DNA of 41,822 bases from Bacillota bacterium (GTDB lineage Bacteria > Bacillota > Clostridia > Lutisporales > Lutisporaceae). This document shows, in pieces, positions 1 to 8,427 of this stretch. The stretch is taken from the NCBI GenBank assembly GCA_022706825.1, contig JAKJBU010000007.1, forward strand, positions 1-41,822, given 5' to 3'. The stretch's first letter is position 1, and each line of letters begins with the position of its first letter. A program made the translations under genes and the position numbers. The notes beneath the pieces are model-generated. The model ran no database searches. It was not told the origin of the DNA and saw only the letters and a list, made by a program, of their open reading frames with translations.

Positions 1-1
1 C

Positions 2-247
2 GTACTGATAAGCCCTGTATTTGGAATAAAGGCACAGTATGAGAAAACCACCTTTGATGTCATTAACTATATAAAACCAATTAAAGTTACTACACCTTCA
101 GAACCTAAGAAAAAGAAGCCCTGGACTCCGCCAGACAGTCATTATTACAAATATGGTCACACATTGATGAAAAAGCTTAACTATGAAGAAAGTGACCAGG
201 AAATCCTCAGAATTCTTGAGGACATATTCCTTAAAAAGTATGCTTAA
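2..247 (+). CDS. C-terminal end of an insertion-sequence transposase (partial)
   Basis: An open frame enters from the left edge and stops with TAA at 245-247, giving about 81 residues. The tail is basic and proline-rich (PKKKKPWTPP, then HYYKYGHTL) and ends in an acidic helix with KKYA. Such tails are common in integrase-core (rve, DDE) transposases of IS21/IS481-like elements. The catalytic core is outside the window, so the family is inferred. The call is supported by what follows: a long inverted repeat (259-442) and short terminal-type repeats (452-500), both expected at the end of a mobile element. The gene is on the opposite strand from its chromosomal neighbour xpaC and converges on it. 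Confidence 0.6.
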   Translation, partial: VLISPVFGIKAQYEKTTFDVINYIKPIKVTTPSEPKKKKPWTPPDSHYYKYGHTLMKKLNYEESDQEILRILEDIFLKKYA

Positions 248-258
248 CCCCAATCTAA

Positions 259-442
259 GAGAAAAAATTTTAAGTACGGTTGACAATGAGAGGTTCCTAT
301 ATGATAGCCTTATTGGCGGCCAGCCAGTATGCCCTTAGCCCAGCTCCAGAGAAAAAGCTACGGGGCATGAAGGCTTAGCCCGCTGGCTTATCATCATATA
401 GGAGAGGCTCGTTGTCAACCGGGATCCTTAAAAATTTTTCTC
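259..442. repeat. Long imperfect inverted repeat inside the IS end
   Basis: The left arm starts with GAGAAAAAATTTTAAG at 259 and continues through CGGTTGACAATGAGAGG and CCTATATGATA to about 308. The right arm (about 389-442) is its near-complementary copy, ending TTAAAAATTTTTCTC. Inside the loop GCCAGC (around 319) can pair with GCTGGC (around 382), and ATGCCC with GGGCAT. The whole stretch could fold into one cruciform or RNA hairpin of roughly 180 nt. It lies between the transposase stop codon and the terminal repeats, so it probably belongs to the element. Its role (transcription stop, end protection or target for the transposase) is unknown. Confidence 0.75.
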
Positions 443-451
443 CTACTGAAA

Positions 452-500
452 GTGACATTTTCATACGATAATTAAGTCACTTTTAGGGTGACATTTTCAC
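452..500. repeat. Paired IS terminal repeats (GTGACATTTTCA)
   Basis: GTGACATTTTCA occurs at 452-463 and again at 488-499 in the same orientation, with AAGTCAC (474-480) between them in the opposite sense. Multiple short repeats at the extreme end are typical of IS21-like and related elements, so this is probably the right end. The element probably stops near position 501-512, only a few bases from the stop codon of xpaC at 517. The left end and any target-site duplication are outside the window. Confidence 0.6.
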
Positions 501-516
501 AAAGTATTGACAAACT

Positions 517-1458
517 CTAATTGCTGTTCTTGATTACATTAATCTCTGCCTTAAGATGCATCATATCCTTTTCCAGCAGCTTTTCGCACAGATCCTTAAA
601 AATCCCGTCTATATCGGCAAAGGATCTTTCTGTCTCAGCCATCAGTCTTCCGATTTCTTCCGAAGACTCCTCAAAGCTTGACAGCTTCAGATACTTATTC
701 ACTATTTCACCAAAAGCGTCAATATAGTAATAGAAAAACTTCCTGACATGAGCAAGTCCTTCCGGATTTGTCCTAACCTCCCCAATTATCTTCTCCCCTG
801 TACAGCATATGGCTTCAAGCCTTGCCCTTATATCTGCGTCCGGTATCTTTCCAATATCCTTCCTTATCGCAAAGAGCTTTTCAAAAGCATCCTTTATCAG
901 CTTCTCTACCGAATCATCCTCTTCAGCTTCTTCTTCATCCTCACGAGTTCCTTGTGCCGCGGCCTTTTTACTGAAGCTTCCGTATACGGATGCTGTAATC
1001 CCAACCAGTATCATAAGCCCAAAGCCTGCTGCCCCTATTATTCCCGCATAATACAGCTTGCCCATTGCCAGAGCCACTATAACAGGAATTATTGTGAGTA
1101 TGAACAATACCACATAATAATCCTTGTTCTGAACCTCCTCAGAAGCATCACTGCTTTCAGCTTCCGGGGCACCGGCTTGTGCCTTGCTGCTTTCCGGCTT
1201 CTTAAATTCTCTTACATTGTTGGGTGCCGCATTTTTCTCCACCGGCTTTTCATACATGTCCGGAGTTTTCCGAGAATTTTTGTAGCCGGGAAAAATAAGG
1301 GAAATAAATCCGAACAAAGTCTGAAATACTATCTCAACAATTTTAAATGCTATTTTGATTGTGAGAGCTGTCAATCCAAATATAAGGTTCACCAAAGAGT
1401 AAACCGCTCCGCGGCTGCTGTAATCACTTTTCTCTCTCTTATTTCTTCTGCATCCCAT
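517..1458 (-). CDS. xpaC: XpaC-like membrane protein (5-bromo-4-chloroindolyl phosphate hydrolysis family)
   Basis: 313 residues. The N-terminal part has a membrane-associated hydrophobic stretch (about 20-58) and then a charged linker. Two transmembrane segments follow (about 115-135 and 138-160, around LFILTIIPVIVALAMG), then an acidic patch (EDEEEAEEDD) and a helical C-terminal domain with the pattern ARLEAICCTGEKI...EGLAHVRKFFYYYID. That C-terminal domain matches XpaC (PF10112-type). XpaC proteins are usually encoded just before the toxic-anion-resistance gene telA and their function is poorly known. Here telA is absent and an IS end lies where it would start, so displacement by the element is an inference. 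The start ATG has GGGAG nine bases upstream. The last residues may be altered by the insertion. Confidence 0.8.
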   Translation of the reverse strand: MGCRRNKREKSDYSSRGAVYSLVNLIFGLTALTIKIAFKIVEIVFQTLFGFISLIFPGYKNSRKTPDMYEKPVEKNAAPNNVREFKKPESSKAQAGAPEAESSDASEEVQNKDYYVVLFILTIIPVIVALAMGKLYYAGIIGAAGFGLMILVGITASVYGSFSKKAAAQGTREDEEEAEEDDSVEKLIKDAFEKLFAIRKDIGKIPDADIRARLEAICCTGEKIIGEVRTNPEGLAHVRKFFYYYIDAFGEIVNKYLKLSSFEESSEEIGRLMAETERSFADIDGIFKDLCEKLLEKDMMHLKAEINVIKNSN

Positions 1459-1577
1459 AATAATTCGCTCCCGTCAATTGGATTCATTCACCCGTACCTC
1501 GAACCGGGTGAATATCTTTTTCAATATTATATACTGCAGTTGTCCTCATTTTGTTTCAAAAAATAAAAAATAATATC

Positions 1578-1630
1578 GCAAGGGACATGGGGACGTTTCT
1601 CCTGTCCCGAACGTCCCCGTGTCCTTTGCG
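1578..1630. repeat. Palindromic GC-rich repeat, copy A (short form)
   Basis: The left arm runs GCAAGGGACATGGGGACGTT and the right arm AACGTCCCCGTGTCCTTTGC, closing a stem of about 20 bp with one wobble. The centre is shorter than in the other copies (TCTCCTGTCCCG). It sits between the start of xpaC and the small ORF at 1697. It is one of five related copies in this window (others at 8428, 21298, 29087 and 32888). Confidence 0.9.
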
Positions 1631-1696
1631 AATAAAAATTCGCAAATAGCTGCAAAATATAGTGTAGCTGAATATCAGATAAAAGGAGTTGATGAT

Positions 1697-1849
1697 TTGA
1701 AGCATTCAAAAGGAGTAAATGCCGCCAGCAGCACCGGGGCTGTAGATGAAGGCAGAAATGAGACCACCAGGATTCCATACACCGATTCAATATCGGCCCC
1801 CGCTTCTGACAATATCCAAAAAAAGCATAAGAAAAACAAAAAAAAGTGA
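1697..1849 (+). CDS. Small hypothetical basic protein (50 aa)
   Basis: The frame starts with TTG at 1697, eight bases after a clear AAAGGAG (1682-1688), and ends with TGA at 1847-1849 directly in front of a terminator hairpin. A nearby ATG at 1693 is followed at once by a stop and is not the start. The product is hydrophilic, Ser/Thr-rich and ends in a lysine-rich tail (KKHKKNKKK). No domain is recognised. The good ribosome binding site and the terminator are the main evidence that it is real. It is convergent with the DUF975 gene. Confidence 0.5.
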   Translation: MKHSKGVNAASSTGAVDEGRNETTRIPYTDSISAPASDNIQKKHKKNKKK

Positions 1850-1871
1850 CAGGCTCATGCCTGTTACTTTT
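1842..1871. terminator. Bidirectional rho-independent terminator
   Basis: AAAAGTGACAGGC (1842-1854), loop TCAT, then GCCTGTTACTTTT (1859-1871) form a 13-bp stem with one G-T wobble, flanked by A-runs on the left and T-runs on the right. It lies between the stop codons of the converging small ORF (1849) and DUF975 gene (1890) and can serve both. Confidence 0.85.
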
Positions 1872-1889
1872 AATGTGTTATAGGGTCTT

Positions 1890-2573
1890 TTAAACACTGT
1901 AGCTTTCTTTCAAGTCCAAATAAAAATTAGCTTTAGCCGCCCTGTAATAAGGAAGTGCATATATCATCCCCAAGCCAAAGGTAAAAATGCCCAATAAAAA
2001 CCATCCGAGAAAACCAAACCACATCTCGGCGAACCTCATCTTATGACCTTCCATCATCTCTTTGCTTCTTCTGATAGCTTCCATAGCTCCGATTTCCGGA
2101 TTGTCATCAAGTATATAATAGGCCATGGAGTATCTTATTGCAGCGATTATGCCCGGCACAATAAGCAGCAGTGCCCATAGCAGCGTAAAGACCAACATCG
2201 CCAAATGCAGGACAAAATTAGTCTTAAACAAGCTGAAGCCTTTAAACATGTCATTGAACTCAGCCGTTTCATATCTTGCAAGCTTTAGAAAATAAGATGC
2301 AACTCCGAAATAAACCGGTCCCCCCAATATCAAGCTAACAATAGACATCAAATTTTTAAATGAACTTCCCTCGGCTCTAACCCTTATAAATTCTCCGTTC
2401 TCTATTATACACTTATAAGCGGCATTCCCTCCGTTGCTTGATGTAAACGCATCTATCAGCAGCCATGCGACAACAGTTACAGCAATGGCAGTCAGCCATT
2501 TGCCATCAAGGTTTTCCTTGGCGGCAATTTTAAGCTCCGAAGGATTTCTAAATCTTTTTGTACTTTCCGTCAC
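1890..2573 (-). CDS. DUF975 family integral membrane protein
   Basis: 227 residues. A soluble N-terminal start (RNPSELKIAAKENLDGKW) leads into a first membrane segment (about 27-45). Further segments follow around SLILGGPVYFGVASYFLKLA, LHLAMLVFTLLWALLLIVPG and FLGWFLLGIFTFGLGMIYALPYY. The motif VPGIIAAIRYSMAYYILDDNPE followed by A(I/M)xxSxxMMxGHK is the signature of DUF975 proteins, which are common in Firmicutes and of unknown function. The length is normal for the family. The start is a GTG seven bases after GAGGGGG; no better ATG exists upstream. The gene is downstream of spoIVA on the same strand but separated from it by a terminator. Confidence 0.85.
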   Translation of the reverse strand: MTESTKRFRNPSELKIAAKENLDGKWLTAIAVTVVAWLLIDAFTSSNGGNAAYKCIIENGEFIRVRAEGSSFKNLMSIVSLILGGPVYFGVASYFLKLARYETAEFNDMFKGFSLFKTNFVLHLAMLVFTLLWALLLIVPGIIAAIRYSMAYYILDDNPEIGAMEAIRRSKEMMEGHKMRFAEMWFGFLGWFLLGIFTFGLGMIYALPYYRAAKANFYLDLKESYSV

Positions 2574-2672
2574 AGTATAACCCCCTCTTGAAATTTATCA
2601 CAAATATTATTTTCTTAAATATTCACTATATCTAAATACTGCTAAATGCACAAAAAAGTTTCAAAAATTTTT

Positions 2673-2712
2673 AAAAAAACCGGCGTCCTGGTTTGCAATA
2701 AATCAGAACGCC
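2673..2712 (-). terminator. Terminator after spoIVA
   Basis: On the minus strand GGCGTTCTG (2712-2704) pairs with CAGGACGCC (2690-2682) and is followed by GGTTTTTTTAA. The hairpin starts 19 bases after the spoIVA stop codon. Confidence 0.85.
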
Positions 2713-2731
2713 CTTATTTTGTTTTGTTCCT

Positions 2732-4210
2732 CTATATGATTATGCATATTAAGCTGCCCCGGGTGTCATTTACAACCTTCTGCAGCGTAAGCTGCAGCTT
2801 GTTCTGAATATCCTCCGGCATCTTGTACAGCTTGCCCTGCAGCTCCTCTTTGACCATATCGTACAAAGACTTTCCGAACATGTTGGATTCCCATATTTTC
2901 TGCGGATTATTCTCGAACTCCTCCATAAAGTATTTGATGAATTCTTCGCTTTGTTTCTCTGTTCCGACTATCGGAGCAATTTCAGTTTCTATGTCGGTTT
3001 TTATTATATGCAGCGATGGAGCACTGGCTCTCAGCCTTACTCCGAATTTGCTGCCTTGCTTCACAATTACAGGCTCTTCAAGCTTTATTTCCTCCACGGA
3101 AGGAGCTACCATGCCATAACCGAATTCCTTGACATCCCCCAAGGCTGACTTGACTTTGTCATATTCGCGCTTTGATTGGGCCAGCTCCTTTACCAATGCG
3201 ACAAGCTGATAATCTCCTTCCAGGCTATAGCCCGAAACCTCTCCCAAAACCCTATAGAAAAGTCCGTCGTCCAGGCTTATGGTTATATTCACGACTCCTT
3301 CTCCAAGGCGCATATCAGATATTTCCACTGCCTGAAGGTTTTCTGCACCGTCAAACTTTCTTATGGCATCGTCAATATCTCTTATTCTGTTTACTTCACT
3401 GAGATTTGTTCTAATGCTGTCAACTATGCCCTGTTTAAGCCAATGATCCAGCTCCAGTGTATCCATCCAGCGCGGTATATGGAAGTTTATCTCCCTGGCA
3501 GGAAATTCAAAGAGTATTTTCCCCAGAATCCCTTCCAAATCTCCCATTTCCATTTTCAAGGCATCTATTATCATGACCGGAGTATTATATTTCGTCTCGA
3601 GAGCTTCTCTGAGTTCAATCGTCTCCTGTGCCTTCGGCCTTGCGGAATTCAGAGCCACTATAAATGGTTTTTCAAGCTCCTTCAGTTCTTTAATGACTCT
3701 TTCCTCCGCTTCTATATAACTCCTTCTCGGAAGATCAGTTATGGATCCGTCGGTAGTCACAACAAGGCCTATTGTGGAATGATCCGCAATAACCTTTCTT
3801 GTTCCGATCTCCGCCGCCTCTTCAAAGGGTATGCGGTCTTCAAACCATGGAGTATTAACCATCCTTGGGCTGTTATCCTCCAAATGGCCCATTGCACCTT
3901 CCACAAGATATCCTACACAATCTACCAGCCTGACTTTAAATTTTGCATTCTCTCTTAAAGTCAGCTCAATAGGTTCATTAGGCACAAATTTAGGTTCGGT
4001 TGTCATAATTGTCTTGCCGTTGGCACTCTGGGGAAGCTCATCCCGGGTTCTTTCTCTTTTGAACTCATTGTCCATATTAGGAAGCACAAGCAAATCCATA
4101 AATCTCTTTATAAATGTTGATTTGCCTGTTCTGACCGGTCCCACAACTCCTATGTAAATGCAGCCTTCGGTTCTCTCTGATATATCTTGATAAACATCGT
4201 ATCCTTCCAC
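2732..4210 (-). CDS. spoIVA: SpoIVA, spore coat/cortex morphogenetic ATPase
   Basis: 492 residues, the family's usual length. SpoIVA polymerises on the outer forespore membrane using ATP hydrolysis and forms the basement layer on which the coat is assembled; it is also needed for cortex formation. The sequence shows an N-terminal TRAFAC-like P-loop (GPVRTGKST, Lys30), the downstream LVDCVGY segment, and the conserved C-terminus ending GSLICIII. Translation starts at GTG (4210), seven bases after AAGGAGG. It follows gpsA on the same strand but a terminator lies between them, so it is probably transcribed alone, presumably by the mother-cell sigma factor SigE. A convincing SigE promoter was not found. 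Confidence 0.97.
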   Translation of the reverse strand: MEGYDVYQDISERTEGCIYIGVVGPVRTGKSTFIKRFMDLLVLPNMDNEFKRERTRDELPQSANGKTIMTTEPKFVPNEPIELTLRENAKFKVRLVDCVGYLVEGAMGHLEDNSPRMVNTPWFEDRIPFEEAAEIGTRKVIADHSTIGLVVTTDGSITDLPRRSYIEAEERVIKELKELEKPFIVALNSARPKAQETIELREALETKYNTPVMIIDALKMEMGDLEGILGKILFEFPAREINFHIPRWMDTLELDHWLKQGIVDSIRTNLSEVNRIRDIDDAIRKFDGAENLQAVEISDMRLGEGVVNITISLDDGLFYRVLGEVSGYSLEGDYQLVALVKELAQSKREYDKVKSALGDVKEFGYGMVAPSVEEIKLEEPVIVKQGSKFGVRLRASAPSLHIIKTDIETEIAPIVGTEKQSEEFIKYFMEEFENNPQKIWESNMFGKSLYDMVKEELQGKLYKMPEDIQNKLQLTLQKVVNDTRGSLICIII

Positions 4211-4288
4211 ACTCTTCCCTCCTTAATAATGTTCAAATAATTGCATAGTCCTTCTCTAAATATATATGTGCATGTGCAATTATTATTA

Positions 4289-4317
4289 CAAAAAAAGAAG
4301 ATTGCTAAGCAATCTTC
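4289..4317 (-). terminator. Terminator after gpsA
   Basis: GAAGATTGC (4297-4305), loop, GCAATCTTC (4309-4317) is a perfect 9-bp stem. On the minus strand it is followed by a run of seven T residues. Confidence 0.88.
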
Positions 4318-4336
4318 GAGCTTCAAAGGGATACAC

Positions 4337-5365
4337 CTACCATTCAAATACTTTGCGTTCAGCTACTTCTTCCATCTCATGGGTCTTGGATCTCATGGTC
4401 AGGTTCATTACCGAATTCCTTATATCCGTTTTATTAAAAAGCAGGTTATATATTTCCTGGGTAATCGGCATCTCCACCTTCTGTCTCTGTGCCAGAAGAT
4501 ATGCGGATTTGGTGGTCCTGATACCCTCCACCACCATTCTTGTACCTCTAATCACTTCTTCCACAGATTTGCCCTGTCCGATGGCTATTCCTGCCCTTCT
4601 GTTCCTGCTGTGCATGCTTGTACAAGTAACAATCAGGTCTCCTATACCGGACAAGCCGTTGAAAGTGCTCCTGCAAGCCCCCAGGGACTCTCCCAGCCTT
4701 GCCATCTCAACTATGCCCCTGGTCATAACCGCTGCTTTTGTATTGTCACCCAATTCAAGCCCGTCAATAATCCCCGCACCCAGGGCAATTATGTTTTTTA
4801 ATGCCCCGCCCAGTTCAACCCCGATAATATCCGGATTTGTATATACTCTGAATAGAGGACTCATAAATATATCCTGTATATACTCAGCCACTGCTCTTTT
4901 TGGAGATGATGCAACTACGGCGGTAGGAATGCCTCTGGCCACTTCTTCCGCATGGCTGGGGCCCGAAACTACAGCCACTTCGTTTTCAGGCATGATTTCA
5001 TTTATAATCTCGGACATTCTTTGCAGTGTAATGTTTTCAATACCCTTTGCCAGGCTGACAATAATCTGCTTCTTTGATGAAAACTCCTTTATTTTTTTGC
5101 ACGTATCCCTCATTGCATGGGAAGGAGCAGCGATAATGATTATTTCACTCCCGCTGCAGCAGTATTCAATGTCAGAGGATACAAGAATATTTTCCTTTAA
5201 TGTCACACCCGGCAGATAAGCAGGATTTTCTCTTGTGTCCCTCATTTTTTCAATCAATTCATTGTCCCTTGCCCAAAGCCTGACATTAAACCCTTTTCCT
5301 GAAAGCAGCACCGATACGGCTGTCCCCCAGCCACCGGCACCAATTATTGAAATATTGTTGCTCAT
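4337..5365 (-). CDS. gpsA: Glycerol-3-phosphate dehydrogenase [NAD(P)+]
   Basis: 342 residues, normal length. GpsA reduces dihydroxyacetone phosphate to sn-glycerol-3-phosphate in the cytoplasm, the entry point to phospholipid synthesis. Visible landmarks are the Rossmann dinucleotide motif GAGGWGTA near residue 9, the SLAKGIE segment, VSGPSHAEEVARG, and the substrate-binding helix with GVELGGALKNIIALGAGI containing the catalytic lysine. The start ATG follows GGAGGGTAAAGG. It lies in the order der, plsY remnant, gpsA, spoIVA. The gene that would acylate its product (plsY) is broken immediately upstream, yet gpsA itself is intact. Confidence 0.96.
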   Translation of the reverse strand: MSNNISIIGAGGWGTAVSVLLSGKGFNVRLWARDNELIEKMRDTRENPAYLPGVTLKENILVSSDIEYCCSGSEIIIIAAPSHAMRDTCKKIKEFSSKKQIIVSLAKGIENITLQRMSEIINEIMPENEVAVVSGPSHAEEVARGIPTAVVASSPKRAVAEYIQDIFMSPLFRVYTNPDIIGVELGGALKNIIALGAGIIDGLELGDNTKAAVMTRGIVEMARLGESLGACRSTFNGLSGIGDLIVTCTSMHSRNRRAGIAIGQGKSVEEVIRGTRMVVEGIRTTKSAYLLAQRQKVEMPITQEIYNLLFNKTDIRNSVMNLTMRSKTHEMEEVAERKVFEW

Positions 5366-5384
5366 CCTTTACCCTCCTGCTCTG

Positions 5385-5643
5385 TTATCTTCTTTTGTCC
5401 AAATTTGGATTCCGTGTCATTATCATTGCTATGGGATATATTGTCACTCCCACTATTGATGCCGGAGAAACATATCTGGTAGTGATAATAACTATAACAC
5501 CAACAATAAATATGAGGACTACCATTAAAGGATCATGGGCAGCATCAGTCCAATTGTTGTTGCAATGCCTTTTCCGCCCTTTGCGCCCAATACCCTAAAG
5601 ACATTTGTGGATCCTGAATTATACTCACCAATACATATTTCAT
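5385..5643 (-). pseudogene. plsY: Decayed plsY (acyl-phosphate:glycerol-3-phosphate acyltransferase)
   Basis: The gap between der and gpsA holds pieces of PlsY in the right order but in different frames. A good ribosome binding site (AGGGGGG) precedes ATG at 5643 and a plausible N-terminus, MKYVLVSI. The next piece, one frame over, reads EYNSGSTNVFRVLG, matching conserved motif 1. It is joined directly to AKGGKGIATTIG, matching motif 2, with the intervening 50 or so residues missing. A further frame change leads to DPLMVVLIFIVGVIVIITT and RYVSPASIVGV, then a stop at 5385. Intact PlsY is about 200 residues; only 259 bp remain. This indicates at least two internal deletions plus frameshifts. 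The genome would need another plsY or plsB-type acyltransferase. Confidence 0.88.
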
Positions 5644-5667
5644 CTATAATAAGTACCCCCCTTTTTT

Positions 5668-6981
5668 CTACTCCCTCTTCCTCAATAAAAACCTCACCGG
5701 AGTCCCTTCAAAGCTGAAGGCTTTTCTGATTTGATTCTCCAGATACCTTTGATATGAAAAATGCATCAGGGAGGGCTCATTTACAAAAAGTGCAAAGGCC
5801 GGCGGTTTTATTGAAACCTGTGTGGCATAGTAAATCTTAAACCTTCTTCCTCCTGAGACAGTAGGCTGATTAGTCAGCACAGCTTCGTTTATCACATCAT
5901 TCAGCATACCTGTTGAAATTCTCATGGCATGCTGGTTGGATACATGGTTAACCAGCTCCAGAACCTTGTTCACCCTCTGTCCTGTTAAAGCAGAGATAAA
6001 AAGAATGGGTGCATACTCCATAAAGGAAAGTTCATTTCTTATATCCGCTTTATATTTATCTATGGTCTTATCATCCTTTTCCACTATATCCCACTTGTTT
6101 ACTATTATTACAGCAGCCTTTCCCTGATCGTGAATATAGCCTGCAATCTTACTGTCCTGCTCACTTACGCCCTCTTTTCCGTCTATTAGCATAAGGCACA
6201 CATCTGCCCTTTCAATGGCAGTGAGAGACCTGATAACGCTGTATCTCTCTATTGATTCGAACACCTTGCCCTTTTTACGCATTCCTGCAGTATCAATGAA
6301 TACATATTTGTCTTCTCCTATGGTAAAGGGAGTATCAATAGCATCCCTTGTGGTGCCCGGAACATCACTGACTATAACCCTTTGTTCTCCGAGTATCTTA
6401 TTTACAAGGGAAGACTTGCCGACATTGGGCTTCCCCACAACAGCAACCTTTATTGTGTATTCATCATATACCTCTTCTTCCTCCGGTAAAAGGTTATTGA
6501 TTATTTCATCCAGCAGATCCCCCAATCCCAAAGCCTGCCCCGAAGAAATCCCCATTGGTTCCCCCAATCCCAGATTATAGAATTCGTATATATTGTCCTT
6601 ATACTTCGGTGCATCTATCTTATTAACTGCCAGTATTATCTTCTTACGGGTCCTTCGTAGTAAATTGGCCACCTCCCGGTCGGAAGGGGTTATACCTTCC
6701 TGTCCGTCTACAAGAAATACGATAACCTCAGCAGTTTCTATAGCAACTTCAGCCTGCTGCTTCATCTGCTTCAGCATCAAATCCTCACTATGCGGCTCAA
6801 TCCCGCCTGTATCAATTAAGGTAAATGCCCTGTCCTGCCATTGGACCTCTGTATAAATCCTGTCCCTGGTTACACCGGGATGATCTTCAACTATGGAAAT
6901 CCTCTTACCTGCCAATTTGTTAAAAAGGGTTGACTTTCCGACATTGGGACGTCCTACTATTGCAACAATTGACTTTGCCAA
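5668..6981 (-). CDS. der: GTPase Der (EngA), ribosome assembly
   Basis: 437 residues, normal length. Der is a tandem-GTPase that binds the 50S subunit during late assembly. Two G domains are visible: G1 GRPNVGKS (10-17), DTGG and NKID in the first, and GKPNVGKS (183-190), DTAG and NKWD in the second. A C-terminal KH-like domain ends with [10 protein letters not shown]. The start is TTG nine bases after AGGAGG. It is 27 bases after the radical-SAM DUF512 gene and upstream of the plsY remnant, the arrangement commonly seen in Clostridia. Confidence 0.97.
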   Translation of the reverse strand: MAKSIVAIVGRPNVGKSTLFNKLAGKRISIVEDHPGVTRDRIYTEVQWQDRAFTLIDTGGIEPHSEDLMLKQMKQQAEVAIETAEVIVFLVDGQEGITPSDREVANLLRRTRKKIILAVNKIDAPKYKDNIYEFYNLGLGEPMGISSGQALGLGDLLDEIINNLLPEEEEVYDEYTIKVAVVGKPNVGKSSLVNKILGEQRVIVSDVPGTTRDAIDTPFTIGEDKYVFIDTAGMRKKGKVFESIERYSVIRSLTAIERADVCLMLIDGKEGVSEQDSKIAGYIHDQGKAAVIIVNKWDIVEKDDKTIDKYKADIRNELSFMEYAPILFISALTGQRVNKVLELVNHVSNQHAMRISTGMLNDVINEAVLTNQPTVSGGRRFKIYYATQVSIKPPAFALFVNEPSLMHFSYQRYLENQIRKAFSFEGTPVRFLLRKRE

Positions 6982-7008
6982 TATGCCTCACCTCCTGACA
7001 CTAATCCA

Positions 7009-8322
7009 TTAAACCGATATTATTTTCTTAACAAGGTCACTGCCGTCTTCCCTGCATATTGTGATTTTAGCTCCAAGCTCTTTTTCCATCTCTTCAACAG
7101 TAACATCATCAAGAAATATTTTCTCATCCTTTTTCAGCATGCAATCAGGTATGAATATATCCCTTCCGACTTTCTTATCCTTAAGCTGATCCATAATGTC
7201 CTTTCCTGTAAGCAGGCCGGCTACCTTCACACCGGGCCCGAAAAAGTCGTTGTTTATTGGGAAAATACATATTTTGAGGCCTTCTATACAGCTTTCAATT
7301 TTTGATGCCGCCATTTTAAGATTTGGTGCGGCGTATTCTCCTGTTATTATAGTAATCAGCCTCGTTTTCTTATTATATCTTCCAAGCTTTTTCAGGGACT
7401 CTTCAACCTCTCTGTTAAAAAGTGCAATAAGGCCTACTCCGTTTTCAAGCTGCGTAAATTCTTCATACTCCTCAAACCCGGGCAGTTCCTCCCCTGATAT
7501 GAGGAAAAATTCATCAGACAGAAATACAAATCTTGTATTTAGTTCGGACAGGTACTTATCCTGCGCTTTTCTGACCATCCTTATTACCGAAGCGGCTGAT
7601 ATCCCATCATATTCCGCAAGCTCATATAGGCCTTGCCTGTATTTGGTTATACCTACAGGTACAACAGCAACACAGCTAACCTGGGGATGCAGTCCGGCAA
7701 GATCCTCTAAAGTCTTTAAGAGATTTTCTCCGTCATTCACTCCCGGGCAAAGCACTATTTGTGCCTTAACCTCTATTTTCCCTTCCTTAAGCCTTTCGAG
7801 ATAATCCATCAGCTTTCCTGCATTCTTGTTGTTCAGCATTTTTCTCCTAAGTTCGGGATCAGTTGTATGCACCGATACGTTTATAGGGCTTATGTGATAC
7901 TTGATTATCCTGTCTATCTCTCTTTCACTAAGGTTGGTAAGAGTCACAAAATTACCCTGCAGGAAAGACAACCTTGTATCATCATCCTTGAAATATAAGG
8001 TTTCTCTCATCCCGGAGGGCAGTTGGTCAATAAAACAAAAAATACACTTGTTATGACAGGACTTTGGTTTGTCGATAATTCCCTCAAAGATTATTCCTAT
8101 ATCCTCATCATACCCTTTTTCTACCTCATAAATCCATATTTCGCCATTGCCGTGCTCTATTTCCACCTCAAGAAACTCATCTGCAGTAAGATATTTATAT
8201 TCAAGAATGTCTTTTATTCTTGCGCCGTTTATGCTTATGAGCCTGTCACCTTTTTTTATGCCCAATTCCTCTGCTATGCTTGAAGGACGTACTTCCAATA
8301 TTTCTACGCCCGGATTCGCCAA
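7009..8322 (-). CDS. DUF512 family protein: PDZ plus radical-SAM-like domain
   Basis: 437 residues from the preferred TTG start at 8322, seven bases after AAGGGAGG. A longer reading to 8373 exists but lacks a ribosome binding site. The N-terminal region (about 5-60) is PDZ-like, with ILEVRPSSIAEELGIKKGD. It is followed by a cysteine motif CHNKCIFCF (Cys89, Cys93, Cys96; CX3CX2C), the 4Fe-4S/SAM binding signature, and by the DUF512 C-terminal domain with the conserved IITGEYAAP and NDFFGPGVKVAGLLTG stretches. Proteins of this type are widespread in Clostridia and Cyanobacteria. Their reaction is unknown, and linkage to der suggests a housekeeping role. The gene precedes der with a 27-base gap, so they are probably co-transcribed. 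Confidence 0.9.
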   Translation of the reverse strand: MANPGVEILEVRPSSIAEELGIKKGDRLISINGARIKDILEYKYLTADEFLEVEIEHGNGEIWIYEVEKGYDEDIGIIFEGIIDKPKSCHNKCIFCFIDQLPSGMRETLYFKDDDTRLSFLQGNFVTLTNLSEREIDRIIKYHISPINVSVHTTDPELRRKMLNNKNAGKLMDYLERLKEGKIEVKAQIVLCPGVNDGENLLKTLEDLAGLHPQVSCVAVVPVGITKYRQGLYELAEYDGISAASVIRMVRKAQDKYLSELNTRFVFLSDEFFLISGEELPGFEEYEEFTQLENGVGLIALFNREVEESLKKLGRYNKKTRLITIITGEYAAPNLKMAASKIESCIEGLKICIFPINNDFFGPGVKVAGLLTGKDIMDQLKDKKVGRDIFIPDCMLKKDEKIFLDDVTVEEMEKELGAKITICREDGSDLVKKIISV

Positions 8323-8427
8323 ATTGTTTTCCTCCCTTACATACAAACCCATCATTCGCCAATAATTATACATAGTATTATATCATATCAGCTTCATATT
8401 ATACTATAGGGGTATAACAATATATGA

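Noticed and set aside
748-1566. A 272-residue plus-strand frame over xpaC
   Set aside because: It is the antisense shadow of xpaC, with cysteine- and tyrosine-rich low-complexity sequence and no ribosome binding site.
3176-3958. A 260-residue plus-strand frame opposite spoIVA
   Set aside because: Antisense shadow of a clearly functional spoIVA; no start signal and no recognisable domain.
4266-5219. A 317-residue plus-strand frame opposite gpsA
   Set aside because: Antisense shadow of gpsA; its Ser/Pro/Ile-rich composition is typical of the complement of a coding strand.
7196-7804. A 202-residue plus-strand frame opposite the DUF512 gene
   Set aside because: Antisense shadow; Ser-rich with no ribosome binding site or family resemblance.
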